From the NCBI GenBank assembly GCA_002189035.1, contig CM007990.1, positions 2,046,001 to 2,110,000 on the forward strand: a stretch of DNA of 64,000 nucleotides, written 5' to 3'. Within the stretch, counting starts at the first letter, position 1, and each line of letters begins with the position of its first letter. Shown here piece by piece: positions 48,776 to 57,765 of the stretch. A program made the position numbers and the translations under genes. Source of the stretch: Utricularia gibba (lineage: Eukaryota; Streptophyta; Magnoliopsida; Lamiales; Lentibulariaceae). Under the pieces are notes generated by a model, which was not told where the DNA came from, ran no database searches, and was given only the letters and a program-made list of their open reading frames with translations.

Positions 48776-49752
48776 CGGGTGGAGTGTTGAAGAAGAACGT
48801 CTTCTTGTTATCGCTTTCAAGGATATTATTGACAGTGGGTGGAAGAGTGAAAATGGTTTTAGAAATGGGTATTATGTAGCTCTTGAGAAAATGATGAAGA
48901 AACGCAAACCCACTTCAACTTTGACAGCTATTCCACACATTTCTTCGAAAATCAAGATCTGGAAAAAGGAATGCTACATGATCATGGACATTCTTTCTCG
49001 ATTGGGAACAGGGTGGAATAGCACAACAAAGATATTACAAGCACCAGACGAGATATGGGATGAACTGGTATTTTCTAGGAAAGTTCCTACTTTTATTAGT
49101 TTGTGAATATTAAGAATCCATTCTGCTAATTATTTGGGAATCGTTGCTGATATGAATTAGTTTAATCATATGGTTTTTGTAATTGTTTTAGAATCCATTT
49201 TATGAGAGTTCTTACATTTTTTTATATGTTACTTGTTGTAAGTGTCTGAAAAAAGCTATCGCGAGTATTGAATTTTGTTTTTAGGCAACCATCAAGGGAC
49301 TGAAAGGCTTGAGAAATAAGGTATGGCCTTTTTATGAAGATTGGGTAGAGATTTTTGGAACATATCGTGCTACCGGAAAGATGAAGTTGCTCATGAGGAA
49401 GCTACCAACCGTGCATCCACTGAAGTCGAAGGCAATGACTATCATGCCAATATGAACAATGAACCAGAATCACCAACAACTCAAATACCAGCTTTTATGC
49501 CAATTTCAAAAGCCGAATCATTTGCTCTTAATGATGATGCTGTTGAGAACAGTGTAGGGTCACACAAAAGGAAATTTAACAAGAGACAAAGAGAGGATGA
49601 AGTTATTGGAGAACTTATTGGACAATTAAAAGCAATGCGTAAAGGATCAAATGCTATCACTGAACTTATACAACAAAATGAGGCTATATCCATCCTTCGT
49701 AAAATGGACATGTTACTGACACCCATTCAGATTGTGCATGTGTCTCAGGTAT
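48776..49752 (+). pseudogene. Harbinger ORF1, Myb/SANT-like DNA-binding protein, with frameshift
   Basis: The conserved domain begins near 48776 (WSVEEERLLVIAFKDIIDSG) and runs through SSKIKIWKKECYMIMDIL and DEIWDEL. A probable intron (about 49067-49284) is followed by GLKGLRNKVWPFYEDW, then IFGTYRATGK. Near 49377-49382 the frame must shift by one base to enter DEVAHEEATNR and the acidic, Lys-rich tail ending at 49752. This protein normally works with the transposase by binding the element ends and carrying it to the nucleus. Start codon not fixed. The lesion is one base, so it could be real or a sequence error. Confidence 0.75.
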
Positions 49753-50537
49753 AGTCTTACACATCTCTCATCATTTTTAATATCCCTATTGACAGATAAT
49801 TAAATCAGTTTTCTTATGTTCAGCTTGTGTTGAAGACGTCTGCGGACATGCAATTGTTTTTGTGCCTCTCAGATGACTCGCACAGAGCATTGGTCCAACA
49901 ACTTGTCAGGGAGTAGGTTTTATGAATGGTGCAATATTTTTTTGGGCAGCATCATCCGTTGGTGCTCTTCAAGACCACGGAAAGGATCAGTTCATCGACT
50001 TCTTACATGCACCATAGACATTATATAGTTTTGAAACATCATAGTTTTGAGCTCAAAAAAATATACATATAGAACTGTCTATGTAGATAACAACTTTCCC
50101 TGGTTCAAGTGGTGTATCATCCATTATCTTTTTGTCTTCTTCAGTTCACAAATACCTTGACTCCTAAAACTAAAACATAATAATAGGTTCGCATGAAAAT
50201 TCATAAAAGTAGACCACACTTGCAACATAACATCACCCGAAGAATAATGAGTTGGATGTTATCATATTTTATACATTTTTGTTATTCTATTTTACCATAT
50301 AAATCTATTGAGTTATAGTTCAAGAAACAAGTGAACCTAATATATGTCTACATCAAAATTTAATGATTTATTTTTATGTGAATAATATACAACATATATT
50401 TCATTTTCGAATAATTACATAAATTGGAATTTTTTTAATATCAATTTTTGTTTTATTAATCTGTTTTATAATAAAAAACAATGTTCAACATAAACTTTGA
50501 TTTATGTATTTAAATTCATGTACTAAATTATTTTATA
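49753..50537. other. Harbinger interior without coding
   Basis: The first 170 bases (to about 49920) may still belong to ORF1 (DDSHRALVQQLVRE-like reading). The rest is AT-rich with no recognised features. Confidence 0.4.
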
Positions 50538-50722
50538 TTAACGCCTAAATACGAAATAAGTAATTTGGTAAGAGTCCAATACACAAATGTGTTGGACTCC
50601 TACCACATTACTTATTTCGTAGGTGCTATTAATGTGGGATACACACAAGCGTGGTTTATGCATAACTTATGTCCGTGTGTTGGATTTCTACCAAATTACT
50701 TATTTCATAGGTAGTATTAATA
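50538..50722. repeat. Fold-back element: ~95-bp hairpin plus an extra arm
   Basis: From 50538 (TTAACGCC) to 50632 (GCTATTAA) the two halves are near-perfect inverted copies around AATG, sharing ACGAAATAAGTAA, TGGTA and GAGTCCAA. A third copy of the right arm lies at about 50679-50722 (TGTTGGATTTCTACCAAATT onward, ending TTAA). The TTAA ends suggest a small MITE. Confidence 0.7.
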
Positions 50723-50737
50723 CAGGATACACATGGG

Positions 50738-51135
50738 TAGAGGTGGGTTCGGTTCGAACCGGAACTGTGGTTCGTACTGAAACGTTTGGATATATCTGGT
50801 TCCAGGCACCCACATGAGAAAAGATGGGTGCCTGGAATTTGGTTGCAGACTCACAAACACCCTCCCGAGGCACCCACATGAGAGAAGTGGGTGTTTGGAA
50901 AACTGTCACAAATACTCCTTCCCAAACACTCATATCAGAGAAGTGTGTGCCTGGAAATGATCTTACCCACTCTTCCCAAACACTCACACAATGCATTATT
51001 TTGTAGGTACCGTCCAACTCTCTTTCCTGACACCCTTCCGAGGCACCCACATGAGGGAAGTGGATGCCTGGAAATGGTTTTACCCACTCTTCTCAGACAC
51101 CCACACAATGCATTATTTTGAAGGTGCCGTCCAAA
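50738..51135. repeat. Hairpin array related to the hAT-like element
   Basis: It opens with TAGAGGTGGGTTCGGTTCGA at 50738, the same end as the hAT-like element at 45.6 kb. It then has four hairpins: 50800-50812 with 50825-50837 (perfect 13-base arms, TTCCAGGCACCCA), and degenerate copies at about 50867-50899, 50923-50955 and 51040-51072. A CACACAATGCATTATTTTG segment recurs at about 50983 and 51100. No right terminal repeat was found, so the copy is truncated. Confidence 0.7.
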
Positions 51136-51440
51136 GTATAACTAAGGATCGAATGCTAATAAAATTAAAAACTAAGAAACTTTCATATTTATCATATGAT
51201 TTAATAAATAACATATTTAAATTATTTATATTTTTAGTAAACATATGTCATATGATATAAAAATATTTTTTTTAATTGTTGCATCTCGCATGTTCTCGCG
51301 TGCTTAGAAATAAATATGATTTATAAAAATGTTGATAATAATCATAAGTTCACTTTGCAACAACATGTTCTACCATGTTTAAAAATAACAAATGTTCAAT
51401 CTTGCATATGATAGTTAACAGAAACACAAAAAACGAATTC

Positions 51441-52820
51441 TTATCTATTCGTATACTCATTCCACATAATTGTTGCAAGCTCATCACGCCATGTACACCA
51501 CCATGGAGAGGTTTCAATAGTTGTTATGAACTCACCAGCCCCTTGCTCAACAGATTCAGTAAAATTCTCTGACACTTCAGCTTCCAACGGATCATATGCC
51601 ATATTCATTCTTACGAAATTGTGTAATAAAGCACAAGCAAGAATAATGCGACTTTGTGTTTGAATTGGATAGTAGGATGCTGACCGAAGAATGGCCCATC
51701 GAGTCTTTAAAATTCCCCATGCTCTCTCAATTACATTTCTCGTTGAGGCGTGCCGCATGTTAAACAACTCTTTCGCATTTTGAGGTGCTGAATTTCCAGT
51801 ACCCCATTCTTTTAAATGATAGCGTACATTCCGATATGCAGCTAGGAAGCCATCACAATTGGTGTAGCCATTATCACATAGATAATAGCAACTTGCAATC
51901 ACAACATGCATTTGTATAGTAAAATGTTTCTGAAAACAGCCTGAAACAATGGAAATTCATGCATGGAAAAACCTTTAAAAATCTTACTAACTTCACAACT
52001 AACCTCTACGTACTCGTAGACCACCAACTTCCTTCAACAAAGCACTTTTAAGTATACAGCTGTCAGCAGCCGATCCTTCCCAACCAGCAAGCATGTAAAT
52101 AAAATTCATATTTTGATCACATACACCCAAGACATTGAAGGCTATTGTACCTTTTCGGGTTCGATATTTTGACTTATCACACTCAAGCACCTGTGCCTCA
52201 ATATAGGACCCATCTAAAGCACCTAAACAATTCTACACATATTACAAACATTCAACAATTAATAGTTATTAAGATAAATATTGCATAACCAAAAAATGAA
52301 ATAGTACCTCAAAGAAACGGAACCTTGCTATGGCACTGGTAGTAGTGACAGGTTCACCCTTAACTAACAGCTTATCATGCAAGCATAAAATAGCTGCAAG
52401 AACGGCCTTGAAGTGACAGCTAATTGTCCATGTCGATCTTTTGAAGGATGACTTTTGAACTCGCATCTTCTTATGATGGGCTAAAATACCTAAGAAAATA
52501 CAGGCTTTCTCACTGATAGTTACATACTTCGAGTCACGAAGCCCTGCATAATCACGAAGTAGACAACACAATCGTCCAAAGACATCTCGATTCATCCTCA
52601 ATTCCTCCAAAGCTGTGTTGTTCATGTTGCTAACTAATTCATGGAGATGTTCAATTTGTCTTGGCATTTTCGATGTATATGAGTATCGGCATTGCTGTCT
52701 TGAACCATGAGAACGTAGTCGGAGCAGCACAATAAGCACAATAATATGAGCAATTTCGAAATTCCTTTGCAACAAATATGCCAATAACAATAACTGAGCA
52801 TTCTCATCAATTGATTCCAT
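51441..52820 (-). CDS. PIF/Harbinger DDE transposase, apparently intact
   Basis: Three exons on the minus strand (52820-52308, 52232-52004, 51940-51441) give 413 aa; both introns are GT-AG and keep frame, and no internal stop occurs. The N-terminal part has a helix-turn-helix-like region and a KACIFLGILAHHKKMR block. The nuclease core has the first Asp in GALDGSYIEA (codon 52214-52212), then GTIAFNVLGVCDQNMNF, GWEGSAADSCIL with the second Asp, DNGYTNCDGFLAAYR, and RNVIERAWGILKTRW with Glu. These match the DDE/HARBI1 family. It cuts and moves Harbinger elements at T-W-A targets, normally with a Myb-like partner. The start is the ATG at 52820, supported by family-like length. Expression is not known. 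Confidence 0.88.
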
Positions 52821-53479
52821 CTAAAAAAATAATTTGGGTTCCTACAATTAATTCATCACATATAATAATTAATGCAAAGGAGACTACATGCTTATGCGTA
52901 CACACATCAGGAACAAAGCAAACAATAAGAAAATACAAAATGAATATGTTTGCATTATTAAAGAAATTATTCATTCATCTTGGCTACAAACCTTCGATTT
53001 TGATGTTTCCAAATGGGTGGGACACCGAATGAATACTTTGTTGTGCCGCCAAACAGTCAAAACATGGACCTCAATTACTTGAATTTGAGACCCAACAATG
53101 GGTCTATGATCCAAATTTTGCAAGTCGGTATAGAAAATATTCACAGGTTGAGGAAGAAAATCTGTAGATGGAGGAAGAAATTCACAAGTTGAGGGGAAAT
53201 AGAATCGTAGGGTTGAAAAATAATTTTCCCCCAAATTTAATTCAAGACAAGATGTAGATGTATTTATGGGTATTTTCGACTTTTCATAATCAAAAAGTTA
53301 TCTATGTGTAAGGTATAAAATTAAGAAGGGGTTTTGATGGGGATACTTTTATGACTTATAGAAAGGAAAAAAGTATCCCAAAAAAATTTAATTCCGCTTA
53401 CCAAACACGTTATTATTATCCCGCATATTAGGATATCCCATCTTATCCCATGTTATCCTTATTACCAAACACGGCCTAA

Positions 53480-53680
53480 GGGAATTCTCGGAAGGAGATT
53501 TGGTCCTCCGGAGCATCCAACTACAGAGACACGTGGGAAAATTAGATCGCAATTAGGAAGGCCCTTACCGGGTTTCAAGAGTAATTGGAAAGGGAGCATG
53601 TCGACTAGAGCAGTTAGACGGTGTGGAACTCCCAAGATCCTAGAATGCGATACATTTGAGGAGATTCTACGCCTAGCCAT
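53480..53680 (+). pseudogene. gypsy integrase C-terminus
   Basis: Right of the Harbinger element the gypsy frame resumes with EFSEGDLVLRSIQLQ and, in another frame, RVSRVIGKGACRLEQLDG, then NAIHLRRFYA. This is the end of the plant gypsy integrase (the Trp before NA-HLRR is replaced by a stop). Confidence 0.8.
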
Positions 53681-54439
53681 CTGGATACCAATCCCTATCA
53701 TGGGTCCTCTTTGGATTCGGTAATTTCTTTTTTGGGAACACCCAAACGGTAATAGATTCCTCCAAAGCGGAGACAAGTTGGCTAGAAAACACAAGCCCTG
53801 GCCGAATTGCGTAAGCCCAGGCAATCTCTCTCAACCTAGGTCATAAGCCTTAACTTTAGGTCCGCGCCCCTTCCCAGGGACAGCAGATCAACTCGGGGTT
53901 TCCCGCCTTGGTTTACACATGCTTTTCTAAACCCAGGCACCCGTGATGAGGATAAGCCCCGGTATAACTCGGGCACCGGTTCTCTAAAACTGTCGGCGTA
54001 AGCCCAGAAAAAGCCCTTAGATACAAACCTTACTACCGAATCTCGAGACGGCAAGAGCACCTAGAGCAAATCCGCCCATGTTCAAAACAATGAGATTCCG
54101 GCCAGAAGAGAGCCCAATCGGATTGGGGAAGTCACTCAACCCATAGGGGGTCTTAGTCTACTTCTCTAGCGGCGGTCCCGCTCGCGTATGGAAATACTAA
54201 GGCATGCAAAGATCAAAAAGCCTAGCCCGAGAGCTGACCCAAAGACACCTACCCCCGGGTCACAAAGGCATCAGTGAACCCTCCAAATATAAGCCCTGCT
54301 AAGGGCACCGTAAACCAACTCGGGACAAGAAGTAGTAAGAAAACAAATTAGATAAACTAAGTTGGAATTCCCAAAAGATCTGAAAACCCTAACATCAGGG
54401 AAAAAGAATGTTGTTTCTACGAAGGTAGAAAAAAGAAAA
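53681..54439. other. gypsy 3' untranslated region
   Basis: GC-richer than the MULE DNA and non-coding on the plus strand. No 3' LTR start or polypurine tract was recognised. Confidence 0.4.
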
Positions 54440-55073
54440 CTAAAGTTCAGGAGAAGGAGGATCCGTAGGGGAACCAACTGAAGGGCCAACGTGCCCCTGT
54501 ACTCTTGCCCGCAGCCTGGTTTCGTTCTCCCGATTGACTCTGGCCCGAATAAATGCACATAGGCATTCCCGATCCACTTCGAAGCTGAATACAGGTGCAG
54601 GAGAAATATCCGAGACGATGTCAAACATGTTCTCGTCCTTCGTCAACGGGTTGATCTTGTCAAAACGAGGATCCATAATGGATAGCCCGAACTCCTTACT
54701 GATCTGACGCTGTTGCCGATACAGGAGTAGACCGATTAAATCGTCGGCATAGATATCCGACAACTCGGAGAAGCATGCCGAGTTCGAAAAGTTCTCCAAA
54801 AGCTCCCTCCGGGACGCCTCTTTCTTGAATAGTTCGGCCTCTAGGGCCGAAACGCGTTCTTTGCTCTGCTTCAACTCCTCCTCAACCTTCTCAGAATGCG
54901 TCTTAAAGTGTTCCTTTTCGGAGTTGGCATCGTTGATCGCACTCCCCATCTCTTTCACTAGGGTCTACAGTTCCTCCTCCCGGCGGGTACGTTTTCCGAG
55001 CATATACCTCAATGCATTCCCCTCTTCTCCCAATGATTTTATTTTCGCGTCCTGCGCCTCAACTTGGGCTTGA
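54440..55073 (-). CDS. Antisense coiled-coil ORF in the gypsy 3' region
   Basis: The minus-strand reading from about 55073 to 54440 codes a heptad-rich coiled coil (EKVEEELKQSKERVSALEAE, KKEASRRELLENF) then a conserved-looking tail (DIYADDLIGLLLYRQQRQIS, DPRFDKINPL) and an acidic/Pro end. One TAG at about 54969-54967 splits the first 35 codons from the rest; the nearest ATG after it is at about 54949. Several Tat-branch gypsy elements carry an antisense gene here whose function is unknown. The tail resembles the C-terminal part of plant proteins with the putative gypsy-type transposon domain. Confidence 0.55.
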
Positions 55074-55274
55074 GAAATTTCCTTCGAGGCGGACCCCAAC
55101 CCTTTGGCCATCCCCATCCAAAGGTCAAAGCCTAAAAGAAGTTCATCATGTCAGAAACAGGTTATATCCGATTTCAAAAAAGAGGAAAGTTACCTGCCAA
55201 ATCCCCTTAAGGATGATTTCCGGTTGAGCTTCCAAGGGATCTGGGGTCAACCTCGTTTACCCTAAACCCCAAAT

Positions 55275-55306
55275 ATGGTCACCGTATATTCAATTACGGT
55301 GACCAT
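55275..55306. repeat. Perfect 12-bp-arm palindrome at the gypsy/MULE junction
   Basis: ATGGTCACCGTA (55275-55286) and TACGGTGACCAT (55295-55306) are exact inverted copies around an 8-base loop. The arms echo the GATCACTGTAATT-type palindromes of the MULE arrays. Confidence 0.9.
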
Positions 55307-55569
55307 CCGTAAATCTGCTATTTTTAGCAGAATCGCATCAAATTTTACTTGGCACGCCTTCCACTTATCATGTGTTACAATATCTTTGACTGAAAAAGCA
55401 TCATTCGGTTCCCAATAAAACAGACTTACAATTTTCCTGAATTTATTAAATTTTATTTTACAAAACAAGTTAATTTCTTTAAAAATTCTTTTACACCATT
55501 CTTCTCTTTCTTCTTCAACCACCGTGTCAATCTTCACATTTCAAAGGTTTTTTGACGCAGAATAGGTAT
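55307..55569. other. MULE interior without clear coding
   Basis: A 91-codon minus-strand reading (55537-55262) has no recognised family and its start is weak. A small hairpin CTGCTA-TTTT-TAGCAG is at about 55314-55329. Confidence 0.35.
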
Positions 55570-56335
55570 GCTCTATGTGCAATGTTTTTTTATATCTTAA
55601 TGGTCATAGCATTGGATTCTCTATTTCACGAGGATCTGAAATCATACAACATTTGTTTTATCTGAAAATTTTCGTCATTGTATTGATCAACCTTGTGAGT
55701 GAATCTAGAAAGAATGGATGACTTTCTTTTTTTTGAAATTATAGTCACCATAATGTGTTTGTTACAATGCATTGCTCTAAAAGTATTCTCATTCTTTTTT
55801 CATTTTGAAATTACAGTCACTGTAATGTGCAAAGATCTCAAAGCATATGAAACTTTATTTTACTCTCGTCACCGGATTGTGCGATCATTGCAGTGCGTGG
55901 CTTTGAAAGTATGCATATATTTATTATATTTTGGATTTGTAGTCACTGTAATTCGTTCATTGTAGTGCGTAGCTCTATGCAGATGTTTTTTTTTTGTTTT
56001 GTATTTTTCATCACTGTAATGCGTTCATTGTGGTGTGTGGCTCTGAAAGTATGCGAAGTTTATTTTATTGTGAAATTTTAGTCACTATAATGTGATCATT
56101 ATGGTGTGTGGCTATGAAATTATACGAAGTTTATTTTATTGTGATATTTTAATCACTGTATTTCTTTCATTGCGGTGTGTGGCTATGAAATTATGCAAAA
56201 TTTATTTTATTATGATATTTTAGTCAATGTATTTCTTTCATTGCAGTGTGTGGCTATGAAATTATACGAAGTTTATTTTATTATGAAATTTTAGTCACTA
56301 AAATGCTTTCATTACAGTTTATGGATTTGAAAGTA
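55570..56335. repeat. Ten-unit ~75-bp tandem array upstream of the second MULE gene
   Basis: Unit core: TTTTAGTCACTGTAAT, then a CATTG-GTG complement forming an imperfect palindrome, then GTGTGGCTATGAAATTAT and ACGAAGTTTATTTTATT. Units are contiguous, 73-78 bases, and become more alike towards the right end, next to the gene start at 56364. They share the TCACTGTAAT palindrome theme with the terminal arrays but differ in the rest of the unit. Confidence 0.85.
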
Positions 56336-56363
56336 ATCATTTTCATTGTTCTTTATACAGAGA

Positions 56364-57430
56364 TGAACACATTAGAAAAGTTGAGACTTCGATTCAATAT
56401 TCCTGAAGAATATCAATTGTGGTATAAGGAAGAGGATGAAGAGATTGTTAATGATATTCCAGAACGTGTTGGTCCTAGGGGTTTTGCTATCAGCACTGAG
56501 CACCTTAGATGTGGCTTGCGTGTGTCAGTGGTACCATTTATGTTGCAAGTTTTGACATTCCTTCAAATTCCATTTTTACATTTGACTTCTAAGTCAGTAA
56601 CATATATATTGGCATGGGTTTACATTGCTTGTGAGGAAAGCATTCCCCTAGAATTGCCTATTTTCTTTGCCGTGAGCATGTGTAGTAGAATAAAAGATTC
56701 ACCAAATTATGTGATAAAGGGTAAGTCTACAATCAAATTAGTGAAAGTTCTACGAAGTAGCTATGATAGTTGGTGGACAAGTTTTGTATGAGTTTCTCCT
56801 CCTGAAGATTTACCAAATGATTTCCCACGTACACTTCCAAATTCTCATTTTATTGGAAAGCCACAAGGTATTTTATGTGTTAAACAATTTTTTATACTAT
56901 TGTGCTTTTACGAGAATTGTTTTGATTTTATTGTTCTAATTTACTTATGTTTATTGTTAGGTGTTGAGATGTTACCAAGGGATGTCGTTGATGAATTCAT
57001 TGCTTTCTTTAAAGGGCAGACTAGGTCATTAACTACAATCCTACCTCATATCTTTAGAGTCTGGGGCATGGCCAAATTTTGCTGTGGGAAAAAAAGGATT
57101 ACAAAGAAGGATGATGATGTGGATGATCAAAGTGGAAATGATGCTGATAATTTACATGAAAATGTGGTGGTTGACAATGAAACAAATGATTTGGCAGCTA
57201 AAAATGAGGCGTTGAAGCAACAACTTAAGTGGTATCAATCTAAATGGCCTTCTTTCTGTGAATCAAGTAGTCATATTCCAATGGTGCGGAAATTAGTAGT
57301 ATTCGATTTCAATGGCATTTTTGCTGATATTATTTTTCATTCATCATCAACCATCAAATGGCATCCCGATAAGTGGATTTATGGGCGAGCACACTTTTGC
57401 TTAATAGATTACTATCACCATGTTTTCTAG
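56364..57430 (+). pseudogene. Second MULE gene: transposon-domain protein fused to a truncated FCP1/NIF-like phosphatase start
   Basis: Two exons, 56364-56867 and 56961-57430 (GT-AG, in frame). Exon 1 codes a domain like the plant putative gypsy-type transposon domain (Transposase_28): GPRGFAISTEHLRCGLRVSV, VPFMLQVLTFLQI, then WVYIACE. One TGA at about 56789 interrupts it. Exon 2 codes a helical segment, a Lys/Asp-rich linker and then RKLVVFDFNGIFADI, which matches the first catalytic motif (D-x-D/N-G) of plant FCP1/NIF-type HAD phosphatases (K-L-L-V-L-D-L-N-G-L-L). The phosphatase domain stops about 35 residues later where the terminal array begins, so it lacks the other HAD motifs and cannot be an enzyme. 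This suggests capture of a host gene piece by the MULE. Confidence 0.6.
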
Positions 57431-57765
57431 TCATTGTAATTGATAAATTATAGTAATCGATAGAAATAGACGATTATGGTTTTTCTTATATTATTTTTAT
57501 TTGTGCTAACTATAATTGATGATTACAGTGATCGACATAAATAAGCAATTATTTTTTTTTATGTTAATTTTATTTCTGATAAGTGTAATTGATGAATTGT
57601 AGTGATTGCAAGAAATATGTAATTATCGTTTTCTTTATATTAGTTGCATTTCTAGTAACTGTAACTGATGAATTGTAGTGATCGACAGAAATATGTAATT
57701 TTTTTTATAGTTTTTTATTTCTGATAAATGTAATTAATGAATTGCAGTGATCAATATAAATAAAA
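57431..57765. repeat. Right subterminal array, inverse of the left array
   Basis: About four and a half units of 70-78 bases. Each holds GTAATTGATGAATT-A/G-TAGTGATCGA (the reverse complement of the left-array palindrome), then AGAAATA, then TAATTATCGTTTT and TTTATTTCTGAT. It starts immediately after the stop codon of the chimeric gene. Confidence 0.85.

Larger units (their letters stand above)
48517..53476. mobile_element. PIF/Harbinger DNA transposon, near-complete (4,960 bp)
   Basis: The left end reads GGCCGTGTTTGGTAGTA; the right end is the reverse complement of GGCCGTGTTTGGTAATA. Flanking duplications are TAA (48514-48516 and 53477-53479), the 3-bp T-W-A target typical of this superfamily. 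Inside are the two standard genes: a Myb/SANT-like accessory ORF on the plus strand at the left and a DDE transposase on the minus strand at the right, plus a middle section (49.75-51.3 kb) with later insertions. It sits in the integrase C-terminal domain of the gypsy element, so it arrived later. Confidence 0.92.
41677..55260 (+). mobile_element. Ty3/gypsy retrotransposon of the Tat type, nested in the MULE
   Basis: Domain order is gag, protease, RT, RNase H, a second RNase H, integrase, then a long 3' region with an antisense ORF. The order RT-RNaseH-INT defines gypsy; the extra RNase H and the antisense ORF are hallmarks of the Tat/Ogre/Retand branch. Two insertions split it (45586-47032 and 48517-53476), leaving about 7.2 kb of element. 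Edges were set where composition shifts and homology begins or ends. No LTR was recognised at either edge, which is odd for an otherwise well-preserved copy. Confidence 0.8.
36452..57765. mobile_element. Composite MULE (Mutator-like) element, split by nested insertions
   Basis: Inverted arrays of one ~75-bp repeat family bound the region. Just inside the left array is a mudrA-like transposase gene reading outward on the minus strand; just inside the right array is a second gene reading outward on the plus strand. Between them is unrelated retrotransposon DNA (about 41.68-55.26 kb). Without that and the inner insertion at about 39.5-40.8 kb, the element would be about 6-7 kb between arrays, a normal size for an autonomous MULE. 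The outer ends and the 9-bp target duplication expected for Mutator elements could not be located in the AT-rich flanks. That both halves belong to one element is inference from the inverted arrays. Confidence 0.65.

Noticed and set aside
53681-54439. Overlapping 70-120 codon minus-strand readings right of the gypsy integrase
   Set aside because: No domain resemblance; most likely shadows in GC-richer untranslated retroelement DNA.
55262-55537. 91-codon minus-strand reading with a KRIFKEINLF segment
   Set aside because: It overlaps a palindrome and repeat-rich MULE DNA and resembles nothing known to me.
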